Part shown: one piece after another, positions 11,801-25,031 of the stretch | How the letters are laid out: the number at the start of each line of letters is the position of its first letter | Numbering within the stretch: position 1 is the first letter of the stretch | From: Parasponia andersonii | Taxonomy: Eukaryota; Streptophyta; Magnoliopsida; Rosales; Cannabaceae | NCBI GenBank assembly: GCA_002914805.1 | Contig: JXTB01000002.1 | Span: 2,896,609-2,960,608, forward strand | Reading direction: 5' to 3' | DNA: 64,000 bases | Made by a program: the position numbers and the translations under genes | Notes under the pieces: model-generated | What the model saw: the letters and a program-made list of their open reading frames with translations, nothing else | What the model was told of the DNA's origin: nothing | The model's database searches: none

Positions 11801-13493
11801 GTTATCATACTAACATCTCAATTCTCTGTACCAACTTATGCAGACATGCTTTTGCCACTCTATCATTTGTTGCTGAGATCTTTATCTTTCTTTATGTTGG
11901 CATGGATGCCTTGGACATTGAGAAATGGAAAATTGTTAGCAGTAGGTATGAATAACTACCATGAAACACCAGTAAGATATGTTTATCTTTATGAAAATGT
12001 GGGGTTAAATTTTGTTTTCTTACATTTTATTCTCAGCCCTGGAACGCCTATTGGGGTGAGTTCAGTACTTTTGGCACTGGTTCTTGTTGGAAGAGCAGCC
12101 TTTGTTTTCCCCTTGTCCTTCTTATCCAACTTGACTAAAAACTCCCCATATGAGAAAGTCAACTTAAAACAACAGGTATGAGTCACTTTAGCACATTTGG
12201 CTTTCTTGAACTCAAAATTATTTGAACTTTGGTTCACTTGATACGTCACCTGTCATGATTCTCAATAGGTTATCTATTTTTGCAGGTTACAATATGGTGG
12301 GCTGGTCTTATGCGAGGTGCTGTTTCTATGGCACTCGCCTATAATCAGGTACAAGATCAGAACATGTCTTTTTCTATGGATTGTCTTAATAATTTGGGGC
12401 AATAACATGTTTCAGACAAGAAGATACAACCGGTCTGATTTGAAATTGGTCGTAGGCTTACCATCTTTCAGACAAGTAGAAATGATTTCTCAATTCCTAT
12501 TCATGCAGTTTACGAGGTCAGGCCACACACACTTGCGAAAGAACGCGATCATGATCACCAGTACCATCACAGTTGTTCTCTTCAGCACAGTGGTAGGACA
12601 CCTAATCTTTAAAATGGAACAAATAGTAGATGTAGGCTTGACGGGCCAAAGGCAGACCTAACTACAACCATCTAATTTGTCGAGTTGTTTTGAGTGTTCA
12701 AAACCAAGTAAACAGCAGATTTACTGAATGATCAATGCTAAACCCGGCAAGGGAAAAAGCTAATTGCATATGAACCCACGAGCATATTTGAAGGCAAATA
12801 TAGCTCATCTTACCAAATTAGCTGTATTTTGGTCAAACGTCTCATTCCAGTCCCGAAATAACGGCCATTGGAATGGGCGGCTGTGATGCAACTCGAGACT
12901 GTTGAGTATTGCTAAGAGGCGCTCAATACACATAATGTGTCAGTATGTTTTTTATTTACATTTCAGGTGAGACTCGTCTGGAACCTAATTTATTGATTAA
13001 AATCAGCCAGTAACAGATCTCATGTGGTGTTGGACACCATAACATTGCTCTTCTAATATTAGTGAACTTGCAGCCTTTTAGAACTTCCTTGTATTCTTCC
13101 AACCGAGAGAGAGAACTTGGGTGAATTTATCTTCCTTTTGATAAAATGCCTGTTTTCCATAAATCTGTATTGATGCAGGTGTTCGGATTGATGACAAAAC
13201 CAATTGTGAGGGTCTTCCTTCCTTCTTCAAAATACATCCCCACCGTCTTGTCTTCCGAACCCTCCACTCCGAAATCTCTCACAGTGCCACTGCTTGCTCA
13301 GGATGATACAGAGGCCAATCATCCAAGCTCCCATCATAATGTACCTCGTCCCACCAGTTTAAGGATGCTCCTAAGCATCCCATCTCACACCGTCCACCAC
13401 TACTGGCGGAAATTTGACGACGGTTTCATGCGGCCGGTTTTCGGCGGCCGCGGTTTTGTACCCTTCTTTCCAGGTTCGCCTACTGATCATTAA
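8854..13493 (+). CDS. NHX: Vacuolar/endosomal Na+(K+)/H+ exchanger, NHX class I
   Basis: This protein exchanges cytosolic Na+ or K+ for lumenal H+ at the tonoplast, supporting salt tolerance, vacuolar K+ storage and pH control. Fourteen exons were placed: 8854-9030, 9258-9376, 10221-10318, 10442-10501, 10598-10644, 10726-10920, 11151-11197, 11400-11466, 11571-11671, 11844-11945, 12037-12175, 12286-12348, 12509-12592 and 13179-13493. They join in frame to 537 residues, about the family's usual length. The amiloride-binding motif LFFIYLLPPI is at residues 85-94, ATDSV at about 159-163, and the ND pair in GEGVVNDATS at 188-189. About ten to twelve membrane segments precede a soluble tail ending VPFFPGSPTDH. 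The start is the first ATG of MAMEAG; an in-frame upstream methionine at 8587 adds only low-complexity leader sequence. The gene looks intact. Whether it is NHX1- or NHX2-like within class I cannot be decided here. Confidence 0.95.
10962..11096. mobile_element. Small MITE-like inverted repeat in NHX intron 6
   Basis: ATCAAGGCCGTTGATTG (from about 10992) and CAATCAACGACCTTGAT (from about 11052) face each other. Weaker complementarity extends outward to about 40 bp per arm, and the spacer is short. The size and position inside an intron suggest a small non-autonomous DNA transposon. No convincing target duplication was seen. Confidence 0.5.
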
Positions 13494-13993
13494 GGCCATG
13501 TTCACCATTGACAACATGAAGAACTCTCAAAAAAGTTACTGGTCCTTTTTGTTGTTGTTGTTGTGACACTTGATAATGTTACAAAAGAAAGAAAAAGCAC
13601 TAATTTAGGAAGTAGTAGTGTGGACTTGAAACTGGGATTGATAGTTTGGTTTATGTATAGAATTAGGGGATGTTGATTGATCTTGGGGTGGTGACAAACA
13701 ATTTTGTCCAACGTAGTCTAGGCGGCTTTGTTTGGAGTGATGATTCGTGACTATATATATATACACACACACATATTATATATATAGGTTTGTGAGGAGT
13801 TTGTCTTCCTGACAGCTCTTATTAGCTGTCTTGAGTTTTGTCTGATTGGTTTTGTAAAAGGTTGATTGACAATATTCTAATCTCTAAAGAGTTGAGTTGT
13901 TATGATGAATGAAAGAGTTTTGATCTTTCTCAATGTTCATTTCATTTTATGTTCCTTCTCCGCTTCATTGACTTTTTTATGTTCCGCGGTAAA
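13494..13993 (+). other. NHX 3' flank, probable 3' UTR
   Basis: Non-coding sequence after the NHX stop, with a TA/CA microsatellite at about 13755-13788 and T-rich, TGTTATGATGAATGAAAG-type sequence near 13900. The poly(A) site cannot be fixed by eye. Confidence 0.4.
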
Positions 13994-14785
13994 GATTAGG
14001 AAAAACGACATAGTTTGCATAAACGACAAACTTCATGTTCGTGGAAGCTAACGACAGTGACTTTTTAAAAGACAGGACGTTTTACATATAAAGGACAGGT
14101 AGGATGCTTGTACATGAGATGTCAAGGGACATGTCGTTTACAAATAAAACAACTAGTTTTTATTGGCAAGGACATGTCGTTTATTCCTAAACGACCACAA
14201 ATTTTATATACACAAACGACATTTCGTTTCTGTAAATAAGCGACTGCTACATAAAACTGATCGATGAATCGATTGTTGTATAAATGGCAACAAGTTCTGA
14301 ATCCAGAATGACTGTCGTTTTTATTCTCCGAACTACAGCTAAATATGTCGCTAAAAATTCCTGCTAAATGTAATATGATAAAACAATTATTTTGAATGAA
14401 ATACCATTTTGATGTGCAATTATAACGTTTTTTGTAACAGCCCAAATCTCAGCTTCAAAAGCACAACACTCTCACCAAACAAAACAATTAAACAACCAGT
14501 AAGTTTTCCACTGGAACGACACAACATAAAATCTACACATAACGGTGTCGTATTTTACTTTAATGAGAGCTAGCTAATGCATTTTCTTATTGAGAACAAC
14601 GACATTGTTAAGCTTAAACGACTGTCGTTCTGCTTTAAACAACAACAAAATTTGGAAGTCGTTATAGGCTTGTACAGCAAGAGAAAGTTCTTTAAAACTT
14701 GAACATAGAAAATGGTATATCGATATCATGAAAAAAAGTATAGCAATCTCTAGACAACAAACGATATGTCGTATCCTCAAATAAG
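13994..14785. repeat. Cluster of AAACGACA / TGTCGTTT motifs
   Basis: More than a dozen copies of a short motif occur in both orientations, for example AAACGACAAAC, GACATGTCGTTTA (twice), AAACGACATTTCGTTT, GACTGTCGTTTTT and AAACGACTGTCGTTC. The motif is almost absent from nearby DNA. Dense subterminal copies of a short motif are typical of CACTA (En/Spm) transposon ends. No CACTA terminus was found at this cluster, so the family is inferred. A matching cluster lies at 25.55-26.66 kb. Confidence 0.5.
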
Positions 14786-15009
14786 CGATAAATCAGTAAC
14801 ATGTTTTTCTAAGGTCGAATACCATATCTTATTCTTCCTCTAGTACAGAGGCCAATTACTTAACAAATGAGTAAAGTTTCCTTTATTCTATAGACTTTTG
14901 CCTGCACAAATTAGAAGAGATTCATATATTACAAGATCAAATACAATTAAACATACAGCTATATGAAAGAGACAGAGGGACCAAGTCATTCAACAGTTAA
15001 ACTTTTCAT

Positions 15010-17673
15010 CTATGGATGGATGAGGTATCCGGCCACCAAGCCAATGAGGGCAACCATAAAAACATAGAGAAGGGGGAATCCTACTTGCACATTTCTCATG
15101 CCGTTCTTCCTCTTCAATATCTCCTGCAAAAAGAGGAAAGCAACATTGATCTCTCACACAGAAAAATTAAAAGACACTAAATATCACCCGTTTTTCTGTC
15201 TGCCAAACAAGGAAATGGTAGAAGAGAAATTATTTCTGATTGACAGTTTGAGCAACTATATCTTAAAGGGTATGTTTGCTAATCAGTAATGAAAAGAATA
15301 GTAGAGGGAAAGAGTTTGAAGAGGAATCAGAATAAATCAAAGCTTAAGTTATCCCTTACCATCCTAATTATGTGACGGATTCACTTGAATGTGTTTACTA
15401 AAAAGTGTGAGTAAACAATCGGATGAAAAAGGGAAACAACTCTCTCATTCTTCACGGTCTATTCTAGATTAGTAAACGTGGCCACAAGTAATGAAATCTA
15501 ATAATAGTAATACTGATAAAAGACTCGAGTAATTTACTACCTACCAGTTCATGCTTGAGCATTTCTTTCCCTTGGGTGTTCTTGCTCTTCTCTTCTGTTA
15601 GCTTCATGATGGTAAGTTCAGCCTGAAGAACACGAAACATTGAGCTTTAGAGGAGATGACCAAATTTAATCATTTAGAAGAGGTCAGCCAGGTAAGGCCT
15701 GACTAAAAAAGTTGGAACACGTAATGAGAAAGACCAGAGTAGATTGATAGACTTCCTTGAAATCAACAGAGACTTGGTTAAACATTAGAAATAAAATAAG
15801 ATAAGCGCTCTCCCTAATGAGACCCTGATATTAGTAAGCCAAGAATATCGCTTGTTGTATATAATTCAAGCCTTTAATCCTCTCTTAAGGACCAAACAAC
15901 AACTCAAGGAATCAAAATATTTTACCACTGTGTTCTTTCGTAATCTATACATCAGTCAGAGGCGAGAGGGGTGGAAAATAAGCTTATACAGAAGGGAGCT
16001 TCTAGGAGGAGAAAACTGACCTCTTTTAGCTTCGAATCTACTATATTTAACTTTGATGTCAACTCCTTGAAATCCTTAGTTAGGTTCAGGAACAAACCAT
16101 CCTTTGTCAGTTCTGCTTCTTCCACATCTTCTGTAGTTAGACAGGGTTTCATATCATTGGCTGCTCTTAACTCATCCTGATCCTTGGTAGGTTCAAACCC
16201 CTCAAAATCTTTAACAGCCTTCCACAAGAAAAAGAATAATGGTCTTTTGGGGTCAGTATCATTATTTGCATGAATAGTTTCGCATTCAAAGCATCTTAAT
16301 ATCAAAATAAATACTCTAGAGAAGTCGGAGTTCAAACCAACACTTATGCTTTCAAATAATGACTAAAAGTCCGACTACTATAAAATGGATAGCAACAATG
16401 CTGCATACCATGTACAAGTGCATCCTCGTGGAGAATGACCCTTCGACTTAAACACATGAAGCAACATCAATGTAAATGCAATGTACCCAAAACATTGCAT
16501 GAAGGGGAACAAAGCCAAAAAACAAAATAACCTAAAAGGAAACAGGACTGTTTTATTCTACGGAAAAAATTGGCAATGTCTTTTAACCTTATGAGGTGGT
16601 GGTATATTTTCGACTCCACTTGGAACTTTATCTTTTTGCACTGAAGTTTCATAGGATGGATCTTGCTTTGATTCTCCATTTTTTGGTACCAATACTGGAG
16701 AAGAGGGTGGGCTCATGAGCACGACCCTTAACTTCTTCTCTTCAATGTATTTTTCACAATCTTTTGAAAACTGCCAAAAAGAGGGCGGACAATTTAGGGG
16801 GAAAAAAGGAACAAATCAAAACAAATTACAGGAACAAACTTCTACCAATTTAGATGTAATATCCTCTTGAGTAGTTCCAGCATGAACAACTGTGCTCTGG
16901 ATCAGAAACTTGTCTTTACACTGCAAATCAGGCGGAGCTATACTCTGAGCTTGCATAGTCACTGCACCAACCAAATGAAGAGTGAACATCCTGTCCCATT
17001 TATACTTGGCAGAAGATATTTGGCATTACACATATCTAGCAACATGTTTTGGATACATCATAGTTTTGTTAAACCATACACACTTGAAAGAAAAAATGTA
17101 AGGTGAATGAAATTGAAACAGATAAATAGTACATAAAGACCTGTGAAATCACATGTTGCTTTGGGCTTTATGATGCCTGTGTTCGGGCGTACACAATATT
17201 TCTTTGGAGAGGTAGTTTTCACCTGCCAGTCATATCATCAGACAAATTTTTCCTCACTTTGACATTCCTTGAGTGCTACATGTTTACATGAATACTAAAA
17301 AGTTCAAACATCAGTCAAACTAGTTCGTAAATCATGCATTTTGGCTTGATAAATTACTGAGAAAACAAATTAGAACTTTCCAAAAAGGAAGATCTTTGCT
17401 CATGGCCTGAATAACGAACTACCGTACCTTAAAGGCAACATAATGATTAGAGTTGTTGCTAAGTTGAATTGCACAAGAACTTTGTTTCTTCAACTCAACT
17501 GGAGAGAGAGAGATGCCAACATCAGTAACTTAACATACGAAGAACACAGATGATTACCATAACATCAAAAAGATACTACAAAACAAAAAATACTCAAAGA
17601 TGGAATTATTCACTTTTAACTTACAAGTAAACTTGAGTTCCCTAGGTTGAATTTCCAAGAGATCTGTAGTCAT
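15010..17673 (-). CDS. VAP27: VAP27-type vesicle-associated membrane protein-associated protein
   Basis: VAP proteins sit in the ER membrane and use an N-terminal MSP domain to bind FFAT-motif partners at ER-plasma membrane and other contact sites. Exons in coding order are 17673-17625, 17498-17428, 17222-17141, 16961-16846, 16770-16588, 16218-16021, 15622-15545 and 15123-15010. They join in frame to 296 residues. The MSP domain fills residues 1 to about 125, with ELKFTFELKKQSSC, then VKTTSPKKYCVRPNTGII (the ligand-binding face) and CKDKFLIQST. An acidic linker and a coiled coil rich in K, E and L follow (about 190-250). A single C-terminal membrane anchor near residues 276-294 ends GYLIHP. 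The start is the methionine of MTTDLLEIQP, where the family normally begins. The coiled coil and linker suggest a VAP27-2-like subgroup, held loosely. Confidence 0.92.
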
Positions 17674-18500
17674 GGCTTAATCACCATGGTACCAAAACCA
17701 CCCAAATTTAAGTCGATAACCAAGAACATATATTTATTTTTCATTCGCAAATCGCACAAAATTAAGTGTTTCAAATACAAAATTTGTGCTTTCAAAAAAA
17801 AAAAAACAAAATTTGCACTTTACACTAAATGATTTTAAACTTCACATGAAGATTAGAAACTAGAGGAAGGAAATTCCACATATTATTACATCCACGTATC
17901 CAAATCAGACAAAACCAAAAGGCAAAAAACTTCTAGATTACATTTTAACAAATACAAACCCAATCGGTATAGATAAGTAATCAAAACAACCAAAAAAACT
18001 AAAATCAAGTCAAACGTATAAAAAAGCAGGTCAATTTATTCAAAACCGTTTTAATCTTAAATGGCAATGACTCAAATTATTCAAATGGACTCCATTTTAT
18101 ACAACTTACATATTACCCTCAAATTTCTAAATACTAAACAGTAAAAAAGCGCTCTAATTTATCCATTACAGACTTTGAGTAATAGTTTAATTGTACTCAT
18201 CACAGACAAACTCCAGTTTTGCACTAAATTCTGTCACCCAATTCCAAAAGCAACAATATAATGCCAAAATATGTATTTACTCCTACCAGACCCTTAAACA
18301 GTTAAAGAAACAAAACCCAACTTAGCATTTACCAAATCATACAAATCCCATAACTTGAAACCCCAAATTCAACTAAAAAAAGAACAGCTTATCAAGATAA
18401 CAAGGTGGCTAGACCCAGATACCATAAAAGCAAATCAAACACATATTCAAATACAGAAGCCTAAAAAAAGACATTTAAAGTAAAGGGTAGTGGAGAAAAC

Positions 18501-18660
18501 CTGAATTGGAGAAGAGAGATCCAAAGTAAGCAAAGGTGGCGATTCAAACTAGAAACAAAATCAAGTCTCAGGAAAATAGAAAGAGCGATAGAGAGAGCGA
18601 GAGAGAGAGAGAGAGAGAAAGTGAATGGTTGGTGATCTAAAGCACTATATATAATGTAAA
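18501..18660 (-). promoter_or_regulatory. VAP27 promoter and untranslated first exon
   Basis: On the minus strand a TATATATAG box (about 18646-18654) precedes a CT-rich leader. The leader ends ATTCAG at 18501, followed by a GT donor, so the first exon is probably non-coding and spliced over an intron of roughly 800 bp to the exon with the start codon at 17673. The GA/CT microsatellite at 18590-18618 lies within the leader. Confidence 0.55.
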
Positions 18661-19784
18661 CATATGTATGTGAAGCAGAGCAGTGAAAGCGAAGAAAGCC
18701 ATATGAGATATCAGATACAGTGTCGTTGGTTGCTTTACGTTGGGGTGGGTCTCTGTCTCTGAACCGTTTCCTTCTACTCTCTCTCTCTCTCGCTCTGTTT
18801 TCGCCATTTTTTATTTTTTGCTTTTTTTTGTTGAAAAAAGAAAAATTGCCAACGGCTCCCTATATATAACCGGCTCGGCTCATGTCACATTTACTAAGCT
18901 TCACGACTTGGGGTGACAAATCTTGTCGGGTGGTCGTATAATGATCGTGTACAACGGTATATATATCTCGTCTCCAATCCAACTCATTCAGTAACTGTGT
19001 CAAAAATTTTAATTTTAATTTTTTCTGTTTATAAATAGATAGATTTAACATGATATATATATAATTAGTTTATTCAAACGGATGATCAAATTAACAACAC
19101 AATCAAGTAATTGTTTACTCTAAATTAGTTAAAATATATTTTTAAAAATACATGTAATATAAACTCATACATGTTTTATTAAAAATAAATCAAAATTACG
19201 TAAAATCTTAATATATGTATGCATAATAAAATCTTAAAATACAAATAAAACCTAAATATACATTATAAACATATTATAATATTCACATAAGTATTATATA
19301 GATAATAAACTGTTGGCTCGAAATTAATCTGTTTAATAAATAGGGGATCAATTTTGGGTTAGTTGGTTAATTCGAACATGACATATTTAATAAACGAGTT
19401 TGCGGTCACAACTCAATTTTGAGACAAACCTATTTAAGGTAAACTTGGACCCACTAACTTTATATAAGTTTTGAATTGTATTAACGTATCATGTCACAAA
19501 TTATCATATACTTCAAATATTTCTTCTAATTTTATTTTAACTAGTGAAAAATAACCCAAAACTCTTTTTATTCGTACTTTCTTTCCTAACAAAGTGCCTT
19601 TTTCTCGTTTCATTATAGGTTTAATCATCTTGCCAATGTAGTATATGCCGAGGTAATGTATATGCTGAGGTAGTTTGCTTTTTTACCTTAATCATTTATG
19701 CTTATAACAAACCCTATGCTTAATTTTTGGTACCTACCAGAAAACTTCATCAAACATATATCAGTTGATATAGCTAAGGGATTA
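18661..19784. other. Intergenic spacer upstream of VAP27
   Basis: It holds another CT microsatellite at about 18774-18794 and otherwise AT-rich sequence with no recognised gene. Confidence 0.5.
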
Positions 19785-20288
19785 TGGCACAAATTGTCAT
19801 TGAGGTAACCAATTTGTGGCAATTTAATCCTCAAAATTTTAATTATCGTAATTAAGTCCATGATTTTTTTATTTGTAGTAATTTAGTACTTGAATTGTCT
19901 AAATTATAACTTATTGTTAAATTTTTAACAAAAAACACATATGAGGAGCATGTTGTAGTATCTAGAAAAGTATTTGAAGAAAAATAAAATAAACAAAAGG
20001 ATTTCAAGATTATGAAAGACGGTTTTTTGTGCATTTTTTAGGATTCTTGAAGTTATAAATTAAGAGAAAACTTTTCTGTGATTGTTTATTTAGAAATTCC
20101 TGAATCACTTTTTAAATATATTTTAAGATGTCATTATGTGTATTCTTGGTCAAAAATTTAATAACAAGTTGTAATTTAGACAATTTAGAGAGAAAATTAC
20201 TACAACCATAAAATTTAAGGGCTTAATTATTACAATTGAAATTTTGAAAACTAAACTGTCCTCGGATACTCGAAGATCATCTCTGCCA
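19785..20288. mobile_element. MITE with TTA target duplication (possible PIF/Harbinger, Tourist-like)
   Basis: The termini TGGCACAAATTGTC and the reverse-complement right end TGGCAGAGATGATC are inverted. Complementarity continues far inward: CAATTTAATCCTCAAAATTT faces CAGTTTAGTTTTCAAAATTT, and TGTCTAAATTATAACTT faces TGTCTAAATTACAACTT. TTA flanks both sides (19782-19784 and 20289-20291). A 3-bp TTA/TAA duplication suits PIF/Harbinger-related MITEs. The element is 504 bp and has no transposase. Confidence 0.65.
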
Positions 20289-22596
20289 TTAACCCTATAT
20301 CTAATGTAAAAACTAACTTATTTTGGATATAAAATTGGATCTAATATCTAGTGTAGCAGTTGATATACACAATATAAAAATTGAAATATTATGCTATTTA
20401 CCAATTAAAAAGAAAGAGACAGCTATTTTAGTGAAGATTATTTTCACATATATAGAGAAAACATTTACTATAATTAATGAAAATGGCTTGGGACGTAGTA
20501 AGTTAACCATGGCCCAAGCCAAATGACCAAAGAGGCTAAGGCGCTGTTGATCAAACAGGCTGAACTAACCGTGGTCTACCACTGCAGCCACATGCGAATT
20601 TCCAACCACTAAATAATTTCACCGAAAGTATCACTAGAAATAATATATGTACATTTCTTGATAGCTTTTTGTTATAATTTTTATTCTTTTTCTGTCTTTT
20701 TTCCTTTAAATTTTTCTCTTCAAATTCCTTTCCCCTTTTTCCTTACGTGGGAAGAAAAAAGACGAGAAAAGAATAGAAAGAATAATATACCAAAGAACAA
20801 AAGCATACCATTATATCATCTCTCTTTAAACTTTTTTCTTAGGTGGTCATAAAGTTAAGAATGAGAAAGTAAAAAAGAAGCAAATCAATTCTGGATCTCC
20901 TACTAATTTACAATTATGAATGGAAGCAAAAAGATACCAAAGTGGAGGCAATAACATCTCTGTTTATTTGGACCCTTTTTTTTTTTTTTCTTTTTATTCA
21001 CATCATCTAAAAGTGGTTAAAAGCTCTTTAGTCTTTTTAAGCGAGCCTATTTAATGCATTTGACCTCTTCCACTAACAAATAGAAACTTGTTTTTTATAT
21101 AGAGTTTAACTTATGATTTTTATTATTATAAATTTTAAAAAATATATTTATTATTATATAATTCTCACCTTATTTCATTATGGATAATAGGTTTTCATAC
21201 ATATTCTGGTGTGACTCGAACCTAAAACTGAGATTCTAAATAGTGGGTGCTCCTACCATTTAAGCCAAACTTATTTCGTCAATAAATAAAAACGTTAGTT
21301 ATTTACGTATCACAAAAAAAAAAATACAGGGATCAATATATCAAACTGGAAAAACATCGGGACCATCAGTACTATTTACCCAACAAAGAATTGGAAAATT
21401 TATTTCATTGATATAGATTGGAGGTACTTTCAAATTTCAAGGGTTTGTTTTACCAAATTAGTATATGAATTTTAGCAGATGATTTTTTTTTTAATGTCAT
21501 GTCATCCCCACAAGAAGGGAAAAATTTTCCATTAATTAAGCTATGATTAAGCTCAATAATGATTGGAAGACTATAAAGTTGGTTGGTATTTGTTGGAAGG
21601 CATAACTTTGTCCGAATTATTAAAATAGAGAGTAACCAAGCCAAAGCCTAACTTCATTATGGTTCACCAAACTACTGCCCCATTATTGCTCGAAGCAGAC
21701 AATCACCAATGCAGTTGACATTAATAGGCACAAAATCAAGAGTAGTGCATTAGTTGCAATATCCAAGTATATGATGTAAACATGTAAATTCTTCAATGTT
21801 TTGACTACGTGTGATTATCGATTTTTATTATTTGTTTAATATTTTTATACCAAATAATGAGCTAATTACTAATTAGGTATGCCTGCACAAGAATTGTACT
21901 TGGCTAATTGAATTATAAATTATAATACATCATATCACTACTGCTAGAACCCTGATGTGGTGCGCTTTTTTTCTTTTTTCTTTTTTTTTTTTGTTTTTTT
22001 ATAAAGAAGACTAATTCATGCGTACTTTTGAAAAACTTCAGCCTTTTTGCATTAGACAGTATGGTTATAAAAAGCAATATTAGTTTTACAATATTTTTCT
22101 TTATAAAAAATGCTTTGAATCTAATAAAACTGTTCCCTAGAAAGTGGATGATCCAATAGAAAGTGGTCTTCCAATTCTTCGTGCAAGCACCCAAAATAAT
22201 TTCTTCTTATAGAGAAGTAATTTTTGGAAAATTACAAGAGAACTAATAGCACTCTTATTTATATTATAATATCTCATTATTTGATACATAGATTCTAATA
22301 AAATATCTCACATTTTAATAATATAATAATCAATGTTAGAATTCAAATATCAAATAATTAAAAAAAGAACGTGAAAGAAAATGAAATTGGTAATACTATG
22401 ACGTGCTAGCATTTTTTTTTTTCACTTTTTGATGTAACCTTTGATACATGGAACTTTTTATGATAATTAGTGGAAAAGATACAATCAATTAATATTTATG
22501 ACAATTTTAATGTTTTGAGAAAACCACACAAGAGTTTTGTTAAAAAAATCACTAACAAAAATTAAGTCTAGAACAATATCCTATATATATATATAG
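20289..22596. other. AT-rich intergenic spacer
   Basis: Poly-T and poly-A runs, for example near 20980 and 21985. No gene or RNA was recognised. Confidence 0.55.
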
Positions 22597-22806
22597 AGGT
22601 TGTCAATTCAATAGTATGGGTAAGTATTTTTTTTTAGCCGTTAAATCACTATTAGATGGTGATCTAATGACTATAATGAAGTGCATGAAAAGACGTGCAT
22701 ATTCTTTTTTTTTTATTTTTTATAATAAAAAATATGCATACTAAACTTTTATTGACCAAATTGATAATGTATGGATAAAAAAAAAATAACTAGATTGGTG
22801 CGCATA
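22597..22806. mobile_element. Small inverted-repeat element, copy 1 of a family also at 44.4 kb
   Basis: Its core GATGGTGATCTAATGACTATAATGAAGTGCATGAAAAGACGTGCAT is shared, with few changes, with the reverse complement of 44375-44604. The ends (AGGTTGTCAATTCAATAG and GATTGGTGCGCATA) match the terminal inverted repeats seen more clearly in that copy. TATATA tracts flank both copies. There is no coding capacity. Confidence 0.65.
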
Positions 22807-23031
22807 TATATATATATATCTTTATTGTAGATACTCCACATTTTCATTTCAAAATCCTCGTCTTACGTCTAACCAAACACCGAAATGTGAAAGGCACATA
22901 AGAATAAGATTAACTAAGAATCCAAACACTAACAAATTTCGATACAAACAAAGCCAAACATCCCAACAAATCTCAACAAACAAGAAAAAGAGGCGTTAAA
23001 TATTGGAAAAGGGCGAAAATAACACATTTAT

Positions 23032-23198
23032 TATATAAACTGTCTCCTTCCTCTCTCCGAAAACACACACTCACACTCTTCGTGCTCTCCGTCTCTCTTA
23101 CTCTCTCTCTTCCATTTCTTTCATTTCTTCTCTGTTTCTCGCTCTTTCAAATCAGACCCTTCAACCCCAGATCTCCTTAGTCTCGATTCTTCAAAGCC
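23032..23198 (+). promoter_or_regulatory. TATA box and CT-rich leader of the acyl carrier protein gene
   Basis: TATATAAA at 23032-23039 is followed by a CT-rich leader of about 150 bp running to the ATG at 23199. CT-rich leaders are common in strongly expressed plant genes. Confidence 0.55.
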
Positions 23199-25031
23199 AT
23201 GGCCTCTGTTACAGGAGCATCGGTTTCCATGACCTCTCTTTCAAGCTCCTTCAAGCCTTGCCTTGTAATACTTTCTCAAACCTTTTCGCCTTTTAATTTT
23301 ACTCTATTACATGTTTTGGTTTCTGGGTATTCTTTGTTTTTCTGATTTGGAGTTTGTATCATGGGACAGAGTGGATTATAGTTTAGTCATATGTGTCTGT
23401 TCAAAATTGGATTTTTGTATAAGAATGTGTGGTGGTTAGCAAGTTTCTTGCTTTTTAGTCCTTTCTTATTTACTTAAGATTCATGCGTATATATGTGTGT
23501 GTATCATTTATAATCATTGGTGGGGAATTATATGTTCTTTTTAGACCAAAACTGATTTCTTTAAATACCCAATACTGTGTTTTTGCTGCATGTTCTTTCT
23601 GCATAGTAAGTTTTATACCATTTTCAAGCTTGGACTAGATTTGCATGTTGGTTAATTGGACTCTTTGCATGATTGGTCTCGTTCGTTGTGTTGGAATATA
23701 TTGATTATCAATTTCATTTCCTTTGTTTACGCATTCTATATAAGCCCACCAAAAAAAAAAAGTGGGGGCGGGGGGAGAACTTCAAGTTTAATTGTAGGTA
23801 TCACAGAATTGATCTGATTGTTTTCATACTTTTTGCTGGTTTGTTTGGTTTATCACTTTCTTTTTTGTTTATTTGAATAAAAAGAATGGTAGATATCCTT
23901 TTGAGCAATATTTTGAAAAGATTTCCACCTTGCATATAAAAGTTATATCAAACAAGTCCTTAATATGTGTCATTTTACAAAAGTTTCAAGTTTCACATCT
24001 ACGCCATTTTAACCAATGCTATACTTGAATGTGACCCTTGGATGATTTTCGGCGGTGTATTATTTTGAACAAGTCAAAATGTAGTAGCATAAGAGAACTT
24101 TTTATTTATTCTTTCTTTTTGTATAATATTCAAACCACATTATACTCTAATACTTTACTGTGCTTAAATTCTTAGTCACTTATTTTTTGTTGAATGTCTA
24201 AGCAGGCACTTTCCAGCAGGATCTCTAATGGGAACTCGATTTCATTTTCGATTAACGGATCACGTTTCCCGTCTCTTAGGTTGCAGCCTATGCGCCGTCA
24301 AGTTTCCTGCAAAGTAAGTTTATCTGATCGAACACAAGATAATGGATTAGTAGTTTTAGTCAATATTGAACTGGAAGTAGTTGTAAGCATATATTTAATA
24401 AAATAAATTACTTCCTGTCAGGCCAAACCGGAGACTGTGGAAAAGGTCTGTGAAGTAGTAAAGAAGCAGCTGGCTCTTCCTGCAGATTCTACTATCAATG
24501 GTGAATCAAAGTTTTCTGCCCTCGGAGCTGATTCCCTTGACACGGTAAACTGATAGTTAACCAAGAATCATTCTGCCTCAGACCCTGAACTTCATCAAAC
24601 TTTTTCAATTTCCCATGTTTATTTTCCCATCACCATTGCTGTTATGTCCATCCTCCAATTTTGTTTGTTTGCATTGAAAGTGCAAAGAATCAAAGTTCTC
24701 GAATCAGATAATTGATTGACCTCGGAACCAAATCACTGATCTAATGCTTCACGCCAACAAGACCCCACTAAGCGTTATTTCTCATCTACAACTTTGACAT
24801 AATTTTACCTAAATATAACTTAGTTTTTATATTTTTCTGTTGTGTTTATATACTTCGTATAAACAGGTTGAGATTGTGATGGGACTTGAGGAGACATTCG
24901 GTATCACTGTGGAAGAAGAAAATGCACAAACTATTGCCACTGTTCAAGATGCAGCTGATCTGATTGAGAGCCTCGTTGAGAACAAGGGTGCGAAAAGGGT
25001 TGATAACAAGGCCGAGAACAAGGCTGCTTAA
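23199..25031 (+). CDS. ACP: Plastid acyl carrier protein
   Basis: ACP carries growing acyl chains on a phosphopantetheine arm during plastid fatty acid synthesis. Four exons were placed: 23199-23264, 24206-24313, 24422-24544 and 24867-25031, giving 153 residues. Residues 1 to about 57 form a Ser/Arg-rich plastid transit peptide ([18 protein letters not shown]...). The mature domain starts near [17 protein letters not shown] and carries the attachment motif [16 protein letters not shown], with the pantetheinylated serine at residue 96. The domain ends [13 protein letters not shown] lysine-, asparagine- and alanine-rich tail of about 15 residues follows ([12 protein letters not shown]), longer than I expect for the family. 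The four-exon layout with a long first intron is usual for plant plastid ACPs. The isoform cannot be determined. Confidence 0.95.
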
